Shown piece after piece: positions 48,849 through 57,493 of a stretch of 64,000 nucleotides of DNA. The first letter of the stretch is position 1, and each line of letters opens with the position of its first letter. The notes beneath the pieces are model-generated. The model was not told the origin of the DNA. It made no database searches and worked only from the letters and a program-made list of their open reading frames with translations. A program made the position numbers and the translations under genes. Where the stretch lies: IMG/VR virus record IMGVR_UViG_3300017971_000185, positions 186,001 through 250,000 of that record; one strand, written 5' to 3'. This DNA is from a virus.

Positions 48849-49254
48849 CAAACTCCGAATCAGAAATCCGAAAGGCGAGGATCTCATCGTCATCGACTTG
48901 CACACCGGGAAAGTCCATAGCGACATGCCCGATCGCTTAATCTATCCGAAGGTGGCTGAGACTTGGTGGGAAGCCGTGAGGACGGCTTACACAGCGGCCA
49001 ACAAGGAGTCGGGCAAGAGCTTCAAAGACCTGATTTTGCAAGGAGTCGGTGTGGGTGGAGAGGATGACGGGGATATCATCTTTCAGCCAGGACAAGGAAA
49101 CAAGGGAGGAAAGGGGGGCGATGTCATGGTTTCAAACAAGACGGGTATCGAGGGAGACGAACCTTGCCCTGAGTGTCATGGCGATCCTCGCGGTGTCTTG
49201 ATGCTGGACAAGTACCACCCGTGCAAGACTTGCGGTGGCTCTCGGAAAGAGTAG
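48841..49254 (+). CDS. Protein with Gly-rich linker and CxxC zinc pairs (137 aa)
   Basis: ATG 48841 overlaps the previous stop by eight bases. A folded N-terminal part (WWEAVRTAYTAANKESGKSF) leads to a Gly-rich linker (GQGNKGGKGGDVMV) reminiscent of the fibre repeats, then CPECHGDPRG and CKTCGGS zinc pairs. Unknown function. Confidence 0.65.
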   Translation: MSNKLRIRNPKGEDLIVIDLHTGKVHSDMPDRLIYPKVAETWWEAVRTAYTAANKESGKSFKDLILQGVGVGGEDDGDIIFQPGQGNKGGKGGDVMVSNKTGIEGDEPCPECHGDPRGVLMLDKYHPCKTCGGSRKE

Positions 49255-49257
49255 GTC

Positions 49258-49470
49258 ATGCAGATCGCTATATTAGTCGAGAGGCTCGCGCAGAGCCTCT
49301 ATCCCTCTCAGAAACGTGAGCTACTAGCCGAAGCGACCAAGACAGAATGGCGGAGACCGGGGCCGGAGTTGCGCGACTTGGAGATTCATGGCCTGACTGT
49401 TCGACGCGGGGCCTACTGGCGTCTCACTCCTTTTGGTTTCGCTTTCGCTGCCTATCTCCAGAGAGAGTAG
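49258..49470 (+). CDS. Small winged-helix-like protein (70 aa)
   Basis: ATG three bases after the previous stop. ELRDLEIHGLTVRRG, then YWRLTPFGFAFAAYLQRE; the ending resembles those of the minus cassette proteins at 45539 and 46094. Possible regulator. Confidence 0.6.
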   Translation: MQIAILVERLAQSLYPSQKRELLAEATKTEWRRPGPELRDLEIHGLTVRRGAYWRLTPFGFAFAAYLQRE

Positions 49471-49474
49471 ACTC

Positions 49475-49750
49475 ATGCCTCTCATAGCTCTTGACCGTGA
49501 CCCGCAGCATGCGCCATGCTGTTACCTCATCTGTCGAGTCACGAATCCCGATGCGGGTGAGGGAAACTACGATTGGTCCACGCGAGATCCAGACAACACT
49601 GTGCTCGTGCAGACGGATCTCGACTACCCTGGGGTCGCCAGATCGTTCGGATGGGACGGCGACGATGACGACATCAATGGAGCAACGGACTACCTGGAGC
49701 GCTGTGTAGCGCACGGTACGGTAGTTGAAGATCCGGGGTACTTCGGATGA
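49475..49750 (+). CDS. Hypothetical acidic protein (91 aa)
   Basis: ATG 49475 chosen over an in-frame start inside the previous gene. Asp-rich, with RDPDNTVLVQTDLDYPGVA and GWDGDDDDINGATDYLE. Similar to small phage proteins of unknown role. Confidence 0.65.
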   Translation: MPLIALDRDPQHAPCCYLICRVTNPDAGEGNYDWSTRDPDNTVLVQTDLDYPGVARSFGWDGDDDDINGATDYLERCVAHGTVVEDPGYFG

Positions 49751-50058
49751 TCGTTGTGAAGCTGGAGTTGTGGCCTGGTGGTGACCGCAGCCGGGCCACG
49801 GAGATCGGGCGGACGTACGTCTGGAGAGAACATCTCCATAGCCCCGGCAAGGCTGACTACGAAGTCCGGGTTTGCCGGCGAGGCCATTACGAGGTCGCGT
49901 CGAGAGCGTTTCTCGATAGCAAAGGATTCACGCGCACGGGGCGAGTCGAGAATTGGCCGCGGTTGAGCTACAACGTGTGGCGTCTGATTTGCCGCTGTCT
50001 CAAAGCTGCGTTTCCCGAGGAGAACAAGAAAAGCAATGGCTGTTCTACTTCCCGGTAA
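49747..50058 (+). CDS. Conserved phage-type protein (103 aa)
   Basis: ATGA overlap. MIVVKLELWPGGDRSRATEI, GRVENWPRLSYNVWRLICRC and LKAAFPEE form a pattern common to phage and prophage proteins. Basic, compact; function unknown. The 3' end overlaps the next gene by 23 bases. Confidence 0.75.
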   Translation: MIVVKLELWPGGDRSRATEIGRTYVWREHLHSPGKADYEVRVCRRGHYEVASRAFLDSKGFTRTGRVENWPRLSYNVWRLICRCLKAAFPEENKKSNGCSTSR

Positions 50059-50788
50059 GTTGCTCTACCTAGCTGTCCCTCGCACGGCGTCCGTATCTAC
50101 CGAGACTGCGTTGCTCGCTTTCGAGGGCGCCATCCGTTTGGAAAAGCACATCACCTATGGGCAGGTGAAGGCTGATCCGTCGATCCCGTTCCAAGGCACG
50201 GAAGTGGTCTTCACGACCATTCGCAATCCCTATGACATACTGACGACAGACTTCTACTACGAGGAGGATCGCTACCCGCACTTCCTTACGTTCGTTCGCG
50301 AGTACGAACACTGGCCGTTCGTGGTCCAGGGTAAACTGTTCTGGTTGCTCGATGAGGTCGATGAAGCGTGGAATGCGATCGGGGTAGACTTCGAGGACTT
50401 CTATCAAGGAGAAGGACCTTTCTTCGTGGTTCTACAGTATGAGAACCTGTCGGAAGAATTAGACGCGCTGTTGAGAACCGTAGGGTTACCCACGGTCAAC
50501 CTGCCACGAAAGAACATCTCCAAAGACAAGAAGCCGTGGCGAACCTACTACACGCCGGAGGCAATCGAGGCTGTCAATGAACGTTTCGGGGAGGAGATCA
50601 AGAAGTGGGGGTACGATCTACTCGACCCGGTGCGTAAATCCCGCGGCGACCTGAAACGCTACGTCGTGCCCGTCACACTGGAGATTGATGCGGAATCTCC
50701 CGAGCACGCTCAGGAAGTCTTGGAGGCTCTCCAGCATGTTGGGGTAAGCATTACTGACTGGAGTGAGCCCGAAGAGACGAGACGATGA
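50036..50788 (+). CDS. Sulfotransferase-like protein (250 aa)
   Basis: ATG inside the previous gene end. The first strand and loop (LYLAVPRTASVSTE, residues 8-21) resemble the PAPS 5'-phosphosulfate loop P(K/R)T.S.S, and TIRNPYDIL (residues 62-70) the 3'-phosphate site R.PYD. The remainder is helical. A final segment after VVPVTLEIDAESPEHAQEVL looks like a short added domain. Likely transfers a sulfo group to a surface or small substrate; unproven. A truncated copy lies at 55431. Confidence 0.7.
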   Translation: MAVLLPGKLLYLAVPRTASVSTETALLAFEGAIRLEKHITYGQVKADPSIPFQGTEVVFTTIRNPYDILTTDFYYEEDRYPHFLTFVREYEHWPFVVQGKLFWLLDEVDEAWNAIGVDFEDFYQGEGPFFVVLQYENLSEELDALLRTVGLPTVNLPRKNISKDKKPWRTYYTPEAIEAVNERFGEEIKKWGYDLLDPVRKSRGDLKRYVVPVTLEIDAESPEHAQEVLEALQHVGVSITDWSEPEETRR

Positions 50789-51084
50789 GCGAGCTACGGA
50801 CGATTCTGGAGCGCATTGGCGGGATGGTGAGGAAGTCCGATCTCAGAGGATGGGAAGACCCGGCGACGGATGCGATCCATCTCTCATGGTACGTCGAGCG
50901 TCTCGTGTCGCAGGTTCATGTCTTGAATCAGATGCGTCCCGAGCCCAAGGATTTGTGCCCTGCGTGTGCGGGGGAGACGTGGGGGCGACCTTCTGGGCCG
51001 GACGGGTCTGCGCTGGACTGGACAAGGCGTAAGTGTCGCGAGTGCGGTGAGCTTAGACCCGAGCCAAAGGATCAGAAGGCGTGA
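50785..51084 (+). CDS. Small zinc-binding protein (99 aa)
   Basis: ATGA overlap. Helical N-terminus, then CPACAGETWG and CRECGELRPEP, two CxxC pairs for one zinc. Unknown. Confidence 0.7.
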   Translation: MSELRTILERIGGMVRKSDLRGWEDPATDAIHLSWYVERLVSQVHVLNQMRPEPKDLCPACAGETWGRPSGPDGSALDWTRRKCRECGELRPEPKDQKA

Positions 51085-51575
51085 CGGTAACCAAGGAAGA
51101 AGTCGAGGGGATCGTAGCCCACCACATGGCGACGGCTGTGGCCCAGATCGGCAAAGATCTTGAGGCCAAGTACGCGACCAAAGACGAAGTCGTCCAGAGA
51201 ATCAAGGAGTTTGCTCAGGGCATCGGAGAGATGGCGACTGGCTGGGGCAAGAAATTCTGCGAAGATTTGAAGGAGGGGAAGGATCTTCCAGATGACCATC
51301 CGCTCCGTTTGGTGGTGCAGATTGTGGATGACATTTTGACGCTTCAGCTTCAGGTGATGGAGTTGGGGTTGCTCATGATCCTGAGCAACGAGAAGGGGAT
51401 GGTCGGCCGGGACATCAACAAGACCATGCGTCTGGTCCAGATGACGCAAAAGCTCATGGAGCGTCAGCGTGAGCGGGTTTTCGGTGAGATGGAAAAGCAC
51501 ATGGCACGGAATCCCGAGTCGCCGTTCGTACCCATTCTGCAAGAGATTCGTGAGCTAACCGAGCCGGGAGGCTGA
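51081..51575 (+). CDS. Coiled-coil protein (164 aa)
   Basis: GTG in a GTGA overlap. Long helices, rich in Met, Glu and Leu (LQLQVMELGLLMILSNEKG; KLMERQRERVFGEMEKHM). Possibly structural or a scaffold. No family recognised. Confidence 0.65.
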   Translation: MTVTKEEVEGIVAHHMATAVAQIGKDLEAKYATKDEVVQRIKEFAQGIGEMATGWGKKFCEDLKEGKDLPDDHPLRLVVQIVDDILTLQLQVMELGLLMILSNEKGMVGRDINKTMRLVQMTQKLMERQRERVFGEMEKHMARNPESPFVPILQEIRELTEPGG

Positions 51576-51577
51576 AG

Positions 51578-51901
51578 ATGACGCTGAGGGGATACTTCAA
51601 AACTGAGGAAGAAGCGCAAGAGGCTGCTCGGAAGTACCCAGAGAAGGACTACGACGTGGAGATCGTAGAGCGTGTCGTGCTTTCGTACCAAGGCTGTCGC
51701 AAGACGCGCTGGATGCTCTACGCGACTAGAATCCTGCACTGCTCATGTGGCAGGGACGTAGCTCTTTACGGCGCTACCAACATGTGCCGGTGCGGTGCTG
51801 ACTACAACTGGACAGGCCAGCGTCTCGTGCCTCGTTCGCTCTGGGGCGAGGAGACAGGCGAGCATTGGGCCGACACCATGTTGCCACCCGAAGACTGGTA
51901 G
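51578..51901 (+). CDS. Phage zinc-binding protein of CSCG/CGADYN type
   Basis: 107 aa. GYFKTEEEAQEAARKY at the start, then CSCGRDVALYGATNMCRCGA and YNWTGQRL, and WGEETGE near the end. This Cys pattern is common in small phage and prophage proteins. The start repeats in the next gene. Function unknown. Confidence 0.78.
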   Translation: MTLRGYFKTEEEAQEAARKYPEKDYDVEIVERVVLSYQGCRKTRWMLYATRILHCSCGRDVALYGATNMCRCGADYNWTGQRLVPRSLWGEETGEHWADTMLPPEDW

Positions 51902-51911
51902 GAGAAGATCG

Positions 51912-52502
51912 ATGACTTCACACGTTCGTGTCTACAGTGATGGTCGCTTGTGCGTCCCAGCCCCGGTGCTCAAGGAAGCAGCGCAGGCGGCCGGGAAGAA
52001 AAAGCTGCCCCGCAGCATTTGGGTCGGAGCCTTGGACGGAGAGATCTTTCTAACCTGGGATCGCTCGCACTTGGGCTCGTACTTCAAAACCGAGGAAGAA
52101 GCGGAAGAGGCTGCTCGGAAATACTTGCTGAAGGAGTATGATCTCAGTGTTCGGCAGCGGGTTCTGTTCGGTTCGTATCCCAAAGGCAGGACGTTTCCAG
52201 TCCAGGTCACGAGTAGTGGAAACATAGTGATCCGGGGGGCGAACACACGCGATGCCGTTCTTCGCGACCGTAGTCCGTCTACGGAAGGAAGCACGAAGGG
52301 GATGGCGCTAACGCTGAGAGCGATGAAAGCCAAAGATCGCAAGTCCAAGAAGAAGAGTCTGAAGCAGACGTGGACGGACATGGATCACAAGGTACGGCTC
52401 CAGGTGGCCGCGATGTTGCGCAAGGAATACCCCGAGGCCACGGTGGCCGAGATCGCTAGGAGTTTACCTGACTTGACAGTGGCGGAGTTGGTGGGGCAGT
52501 AA
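51912..52502 (+). CDS. Hypothetical protein (196 aa)
   Basis: ATG 51912; the frame is open upstream but no Shine-Dalgarno is there. GSYFKTEEEAEEAARKY (near residue 58) duplicates the start of the previous gene. Basic middle, acidic-helical end (YPEATVAEIARSLPDLTVAE). Unknown. Confidence 0.65.
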   Translation: MTSHVRVYSDGRLCVPAPVLKEAAQAAGKKKLPRSIWVGALDGEIFLTWDRSHLGSYFKTEEEAEEAARKYLLKEYDLSVRQRVLFGSYPKGRTFPVQVTSSGNIVIRGANTRDAVLRDRSPSTEGSTKGMALTLRAMKAKDRKSKKKSLKQTWTDMDHKVRLQVAAMLRKEYPEATVAEIARSLPDLTVAELVGQ

Positions 52503-52521
52503 CGAAGAGAAGGAGCAAGAA

Positions 52522-52785
52522 ATGAGCAAGAAAGTGTTTTGTGGTGGCCTTCCGTGGGCAACCGATGATTCTGGTCTGGCAACGGCGATGTCCGAGTTTG
52601 GGGTCGTCGTAGAAGCGAAGGTGATCACGGACCGGGAGACAGGAAGATCACGAGGTTTCGGCTTCGTGACCTTTGCCAGCGAGGAAGAGGCAGAGGAGGC
52701 TCTCCAGGTTGGCACCCTTCAGATAGATGGCCGGGCGATCCGCATTGACGAGCCCAACGAACGGCCACGCGGAAAGCGTAAATAG
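52522..52785 (+). CDS. RRM-type RNA-binding protein
   Basis: 87 aa, almost entirely one RNA recognition motif: RNP2 KVFCGGLPW (residues 4-12) and RNP1 RGFGFVTF (44-51), with the usual spacing. Ends in a basic tail. Such small RRM proteins occur in cyanobacteria and some other bacteria and bind single-stranded RNA. Shine-Dalgarno AAGGAG precedes the ATG. Possible control of phage or host mRNA. Confidence 0.9.
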   Translation: MSKKVFCGGLPWATDDSGLATAMSEFGVVVEAKVITDRETGRSRGFGFVTFASEEEAEEALQVGTLQIDGRAIRIDEPNERPRGKRK

Positions 52786-52798
52786 TCTGGCCTAGGTG

Positions 52799-53170
52799 AT
52801 GGGCGAGTACACGGACAAGCTACAAAAGCGCAAGAAGGGCCCAAAGCCCTTCGGCCAGGGCACGGCCGCGATGAAAGTCGCGGTGCTGGACTCCAACATG
52901 GAAACGACCGTGGATCAGTTTGTCACGGCATATGCAGGGGCCGATGCGTTGCACGACATGTGCGATTGGCTGAAGGAAGCTCCGCCCAATGAGAAGTGGT
53001 TGTGCGAGGCCCCAAACCAAGTCCACAACCTGATTGTCTACCTCGATCCCAACGATCTGATTGTCTTGGCTCGCGAGACTCCAAAGGGTAAGTGGCTTCC
53101 GCTTTCTCATCCTTGCGCATCGTTCTATCCCGATGCTTCCTTGAAGGTACTGGAAGACATGATTCCCTAG
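52799..53170 (+). CDS. Hypothetical protein (123 aa)
   Basis: ATG 52799 or the GTG just before it. Basic start (KLQKRKKGPKPFGQG), mixed alpha/beta body (NLIVYLDPNDLIVLARETPK). Unknown. Confidence 0.65.
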   Translation: MGEYTDKLQKRKKGPKPFGQGTAAMKVAVLDSNMETTVDQFVTAYAGADALHDMCDWLKEAPPNEKWLCEAPNQVHNLIVYLDPNDLIVLARETPKGKWLPLSHPCASFYPDASLKVLEDMIP

Positions 53171-53180
53171 GTGTGTTCGG

Positions 53181-53399
53181 ATGTCCAAAGAAGACCAGAT
53201 CGAGTTTGATGGGAAGATCACGGAGGTTCTCCCTGCGGGGTTGTTCCGGGTGAAAGTCAGCGATGACCATGAGGTACTTGCCCATCTGAGCGGCAAGATG
53301 CGGAAGTTTCGGATTCGTGTAGTGTTGGGCGACGCTGTGACGGTCGCCGTTTCTCCCTACGATCCGAAGCGAGGGCGTATCACGTTTCGAGCACGATGA
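53181..53399 (+). CDS. infA: Translation initiation factor IF-1 homologue
   Basis: 72 aa, the exact length of bacterial IF-1, with the whole S1-like OB fold: MSKEDQIEFDGKITEVLPAG, LFRVKVSDDHEVLAHLSGKM, RIRVVLGDAVTVAVSPYDP and RGRITFRAR. All family positions I can recall are kept. IF-1 occupies the ribosomal A site and helps IF-2 and IF-3 at initiation. A phage copy could favour initiation on phage mRNAs. Stop overlaps the next start. Confidence 0.95.
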   Translation: MSKEDQIEFDGKITEVLPAGLFRVKVSDDHEVLAHLSGKMRKFRIRVVLGDAVTVAVSPYDPKRGRITFRAR

Positions 53400-53761
53400 T
53401 GACGACAGCCAAACAGAATCGTCTCCAGCTTCACTTCCCCAAGGGAACGTCGAGCGAGAACGCGAAGAAGATGCTGAAAGCCATCGACGCGCTCGCGGAA
53501 GCCACGGGGCAGCCTCCAGCCGAGATTCTGGATCTGCGTATGCACTTCGACAAGCCAGGTCCAGATGGGGTGATGATCAGCGATGAGGGCTACGCGCTCC
53601 ATTTCGTCAAGAACATCCCGACAAACGATGAAGATGGTTGGTACGTGTACAAGGACGGGGAGTGCATTCACGAAGGTCCTATTGACAATCCACACATAGC
53701 TGAGCGTCGTGCGGCAGAGCACTTTCTCGGTTGGGAAGCTGACAAGAAAGACATCTCATGA
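53396..53761 (+). CDS. Hypothetical protein (121 aa)
   Basis: ATGATG start overlapping the IF-1 stop. Helical start (SENAKKMLKAIDALAEATG), then a beta part (DEGYALHFVKNIPTNDEDGW). Stop overlaps the next ATG. Unknown. Confidence 0.65.
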   Translation: MMTTAKQNRLQLHFPKGTSSENAKKMLKAIDALAEATGQPPAEILDLRMHFDKPGPDGVMISDEGYALHFVKNIPTNDEDGWYVYKDGECIHEGPIDNPHIAERRAAEHFLGWEADKKDIS

Positions 53762-54135
53762 GAAGACCGAGCACAGCCGTACTAGAGGACTGGGCGCAGC
53801 AAGGCGGCCGTCTTCCGCAGATCTGCAACGAATGTCTCCGGTTGCGCAAGATCCTTCGCGATCTTCACGAGGAAGCATCCACCACAGAAGATGCTGGAGA
53901 CTTCATTTTGGGGATTCTCGAAACCTTCCCTGGAGAGATTGAGTCCTGGGGTGAGGAGGCTTTCGAGTCCGAACATGCACGAGTGACCCGTGAGGAAGCT
54001 GAGCTAAAGGCGGAGGAGCGCGCCGAGTTGGCCCGACTCATCAGCAAGTACCTGCCTGCGGAAGTGGTGAGGTTGCTCAAGAAGTATGTGTCGTTGGATG
54101 AGGAAGCTGAAGATAATGGCGACGAGAATCAGTGA
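53758..54135 (+). CDS. Hypothetical helical protein (125 aa)
   Basis: ATGA overlap. CNECLRLRKILRDLHEEAS, then acidic helices rich in Glu. Unknown. Confidence 0.65.
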   Translation: MRRPSTAVLEDWAQQGGRLPQICNECLRLRKILRDLHEEASTTEDAGDFILGILETFPGEIESWGEEAFESEHARVTREEAELKAEERAELARLISKYLPAEVVRLLKKYVSLDEEAEDNGDENQ

Positions 54136-55258
54136 AGACACCGAAGTGAACATGGAGCGAGAGGGTTCTACTCGTCTCGCGTTCGCCAACATCGAGGAGC
54201 GCGAGGTTGCGTGGCGTATCATCGAGACGTGGTACGGCATGGTCAAGACTCTGCGCGAGATGGGCGAACACTTGGTGGAGAACGGTGAGGCGCTCAAAGA
54301 GTACGGAGGCTTCGATTGGCTGGAAGGCCGAGCCCGCATCCATGCAGGCATGGAGATCACGAGCCTTGCGGAGATCGTCGTGATGGAAGCTCAGTCGGAC
54401 GAGCGCGGGATGGCTGCGGACACCGCTAGCCGGCTACTGGAGAAATTCAAGAAGATTGACAAAGCCATCGAGACCGAAGATCCCGAGCTATTCAAGGAGT
54501 GGCGGGAGGAGTTTCCGCCCCGAGATCCAGTGAAGGTGAGGTCTGAGGCTGAGGCTCGTCTCGTCAAATTGCGGGAGAACCTAGACTACCTAGAGCGGCA
54601 GCCGTGTGTGAAGAAGAACGTCGAGGAGTGGTACGACCTAGTCCGCAACATTCGCCAGTGCGAGCGCACGATCTCTGTCCAGGTCAGTGCCGAAGAATAC
54701 GAGAAACACGCCGAGAAGCCGGACCCCGTTGCCGAGGAGGAGATCAATCTCAAGGTCCGGGTTTTGGCGCATGAAGGCAACCTCGTGATGGTTCCCCTTG
54801 CGCCAGAGGAAGGCATCGATGACGATTGGTGGCCGACTGGAGGAGACAAGATGGGCTGTGTCGTGGGGGACACGCGGCGGCGACTTGGTGTCTCGAAAGA
54901 GGCTATCGGTCTCATGCGTGGCATCAAGCGCAACCGTGATGCCATTGGTGACATTGGTTGGTGGCGATGCCACGACGGCACATACGCGTTTAGCTGGTGG
55001 GGGCCTATTTTCCGCATCATTCATCCGAACGATGCGGAAGGCAGTCGAGACTTCGCGACACATCCAGATCAGTACGTCGAGATCCCGAATGACGTACCGC
55101 CCGAGGTCATCGAAGGCTGTAGGAAGGCAGCCGCAGGCGAGATGCTGCTTAGTGGAAAAGCGGCGGAAACTATGTGGAAAATGCCATTCAAGATCGAGCC
55201 CAATCCCTATGAGGATGAGAGCAGCAAAGAAAGCTCTGATGTGTACCCGGAAGGGTAG
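54116..55258 (+). CDS. Hypothetical protein (380 aa)
   Basis: ATG 54116 (MATRISEDTE) preferred to an in-frame start at 54086. Long helices to about residue 210, including a coiled-coil-like stretch (KLRENLDYLERQP), then a mixed C-terminal domain with GIKRNRDAIGDIGWWRCHDG and SWWGPIFRIIHP. No domain recognised. Overlaps the previous gene by 20 bases. Confidence 0.7.
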   Translation: MATRISEDTEVNMEREGSTRLAFANIEEREVAWRIIETWYGMVKTLREMGEHLVENGEALKEYGGFDWLEGRARIHAGMEITSLAEIVVMEAQSDERGMAADTASRLLEKFKKIDKAIETEDPELFKEWREEFPPRDPVKVRSEAEARLVKLRENLDYLERQPCVKKNVEEWYDLVRNIRQCERTISVQVSAEEYEKHAEKPDPVAEEEINLKVRVLAHEGNLVMVPLAPEEGIDDDWWPTGGDKMGCVVGDTRRRLGVSKEAIGLMRGIKRNRDAIGDIGWWRCHDGTYAFSWWGPIFRIIHPNDAEGSRDFATHPDQYVEIPNDVPPEVIEGCRKAAAGEMLLSGKAAETMWKMPFKIEPNPYEDESSKESSDVYPEG

Positions 55259-55260
55259 CC

Positions 55261-55431
55261 ATGGAAGACCACAAAGGCGATGTGTACGATCTTGGGCGCA
55301 AACGCGAACGTGCGGACGTATTGGCGTGGCTACGGAGCGAAAGCGTATTTTCTGACGCGGCCGAGTTTCTCGCGGACAGGATCGCGGAAGGCTGTCATGA
55401 GGGGGCGGCTGCTCGTTTTGAAAAGGACTGA
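55261..55431 (+). CDS. Small protein (56 aa)
   Basis: ATG two bases after the previous stop; its TGA overlaps the next ATG. Charged and helical (YDLGRKRERADVLAWLRSE). Unknown. Confidence 0.55.
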   Translation: MEDHKGDVYDLGRKRERADVLAWLRSESVFSDAAEFLADRIAEGCHEGAAARFEKD

Positions 55432-55751
55432 TGGCGGTCATCCTTCCAGGCAAGTTTCTCTATCTGGCGAACCCGCGGACGGCATCCACGTCCACGCGCA
55501 TCGCTCTTGGCAAGCTGCCAGAAGCCAAGATGCTCTGGCCACAGCATCAACTGCTGCATGAGTGCCATCTGTACGATGGTGAGCAGCCGGTCACTGCTGT
55601 TCGCAATCCCTACGATGTCCTTGCAACGTGGTTCCAGCTTCAAGTGAAGTATGAGGATTTCGTGGAGTTTCTCGCCAAGTTTCAGCACAAGCAGTTTCTC
55701 CTTGGCGATCCACCTGACTTGTTCTGGCAGTGTGGTGAGGGGTTTGGGTAG
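55431..55751 (+). pseudogene. Truncated copy of the sulfotransferase-like gene (106 aa)
   Basis: MAVILPGKFLYLANPRTAST and TAVRNPYDVLATWFQLQ match the protein at 50036 (MAVLLPGKLLYLAVPRTASV and TTIRNPYDILTTDF), but the sequence ends soon after DLFWQCG, so about 60% of the domain is lost. It keeps both cofactor-loop motifs. It lies 190 bases from tnpB, so insertion or deletion may have shortened it. Confidence 0.65.
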
Positions 55752-55775
55752 CCGCAGTGGAGGCACTGGTAGACT

Positions 55776-55919
55776 GTGGGCTGGTGCTGTCACCAGTGCG
55801 GTGAAGAGAAGCATCCTCAAGTCGATTGTCCTCAGTGCGGGGAGCTAGACCGCTCCTGCCTCCACTGTGGCCATCTCTACATCAAGTGGGTCAACTACGA
55901 AGAGTGGCGAGCCAAGTAA
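55776..55919 (+). CDS. Small zinc-ribbon protein (47 aa)
   Basis: GTG 55776 is the first start after an in-frame TAG. CCHQCGEEK, CPQCGELD and CLHCGHLY give three CxxC pairs, then Trp-rich end. Convergent with tnpB. Translation start is unsure. Confidence 0.5.
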   Translation: MGWCCHQCGEEKHPQVDCPQCGELDRSCLHCGHLYIKWVNYEEWRAK

Positions 55920-56110
55920 CGCTCAGCTACCGTACTCCGAAATCTACTCAAAGGTAAGCATCGGATTCGAGGCTGTGCCGGTCTCGCCTTGGCGGCGATG
56001 CTCCGGTAGTGAGCCTCCGGCCTGACGGTTCAGGCGCCTTGGTATGAGTCCTGCGGAACTGTCCCGACGACGCCGGTATCGCCCTCGCAGCAACTCCCCC
56101 ACGTCTCGGT
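55920..56110 (-). ncRNA. Putative omega/reRNA at the 3' end of tnpB
   Basis: In IS605/IS1341 elements a guide RNA overlaps the tnpB 3' end and runs to the right end. Here the last 170 bases of the gene and 24 bases beyond hold short inverted repeats (for example CCTGAA/TTCAGG-type and GGCGG/CCGCC pairs). No guide boundary can be fixed from one sequence. Confidence 0.3.
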
Positions 56111-57362
56111 GATGATCGTCGAGACCGACCTGTTCGTCCTGAGAACGTCTCAGCAGGTTGATCCCTCCCACCACGTCGGCATGAGAACGTCTACCGCAAC
56201 TGCGGCAGACGAAATCGATTCCTGATCGGTTCCGTCGAGAAACGTAACCACAGGAGGGGCAAGTCTGGGACGTGTACGCCGGGTTCACCTTGATCACCGC
56301 TGCCTTCGTCTCCAAAGAGTGGGCCAAGGCCCGGTAGGCGAACCTCTTCTGTCCCCGACATCCTTGAAGGTCGAGATCTTCGATCACGAACACGGTGCCC
56401 TTCGGCGCATCACGGACCAGCTTGTTCGCCGTCTCTCCCGTGATGGTTTTCACCATCCCGGTGAGCTTCGACTCCAAGCGGTCGAGCCGAGGGCTGTTCT
56501 CCTTGAAACCTTGGCGCTGTCGGTTCGCACGAAGGTTCCTGACGCGTTCGTAGAGCCTGTCGAATTTGGGTTTGAGGTCGGCACCGAACGTTCGGCCGTC
56601 AGACGTGGCCGCCACCACGTTCAGGCCGACATCGACACCGATTTTAGGAGCATCTGGCTGAGGCTCGGGGACGACCCACTCCTTCTTCTCGACAACCTCG
56701 AACCGCCATCGGCCCCGCTTGTCCTTGCGAGCGTGGACTCCCTTCGACACGTCCGAAGAGGACCCGACGTAAGGATTTCCGTTCAGCGGAAGCCAGATGA
56801 CTTTCCGGCTGACCAACGTGGAGATCTTGATCCACATCGGAGCCATCGCAGCTTCGTTGGCGTCGGCCAGCGTGCAGGTGTTCTCCGACATCCGCATGGG
56901 GATACGGTCAGACACTCTCGGCGGGTTCCCGGAGACCTCGGGGTCGAGGAGAAGTTTCCAGTAGGCGTCGATGGCTTCCTGGGTGACATGCTTCCAAGGA
57001 ACGGAGATCAGGTGCTTGCCCACGGTGCAGAGGGCATGTCGCTCATCTTGGGAGATCTGGCCGAACCTATGGAGACGGGTGAGGTGCTTCTTGATGGCAC
57101 GCTCGTAGGTTGCCTTGGCCCAGGTACTTACGATCTGGATGGCGTGGTCTCGTGCGTTCTTCTGGATCTGGGACGTGAGCTTTTCAGCCTTTGGGAAGAA
57201 GGCTTGTTTCTTGGACCGCTTGAGGTTGAGCCTCCGGCCATCGAACATCGCCTGCACGCAAATACGGACGTACTTGACGTACTCCACATGCAGGGCCTCC
57301 AGGGCAGCGACCTTGCCTTGGTTGGTCTCCGGGTGGAGATAGAGGTGGCGTGACTTCTTCAC
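55944..57362 (-). mobile_element. tnpB: TnpB, IS200/IS605-family RNA-guided nuclease
   Basis: GTG 57362, 472 aa. RuvC-type catalytic residues are all present: GVDVGLN (D244), FVIEDLDLQG (E328) and HADVVGGINL (D396), with the zinc ribbon CPSCG...CRSCG (C368, C371, C386, C389) between the last two. The N-terminal part is the usual TnpB helical and beta-barrel region. TnpB is a programmable DNA nuclease that helps the element persist. No tnpA is nearby, so it is a lone TnpB (IS1341-like). It lies between a zinc-ribbon gene and a minus-strand operon. Confidence 0.92.
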
Positions 57363-57493
57363 GAAAAACGGTAGTTTAGCATGGAAACGGGCGGTAGGTT
57401 CTCTCAGGAATGCTTAGGTTTACTGGGATTTGGCGTCAACAGTTCGCAACCCCGATACTCCTTCAGCACGGTGACCTTGGGAGTTGCGCTTTT

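Noticed and set aside
56319-57353. 344-codon + strand reading frame opposite tnpB
   Set aside because: It is the antisense frame of a clear TnpB with intact catalytic motifs; its product has no recognised motif.
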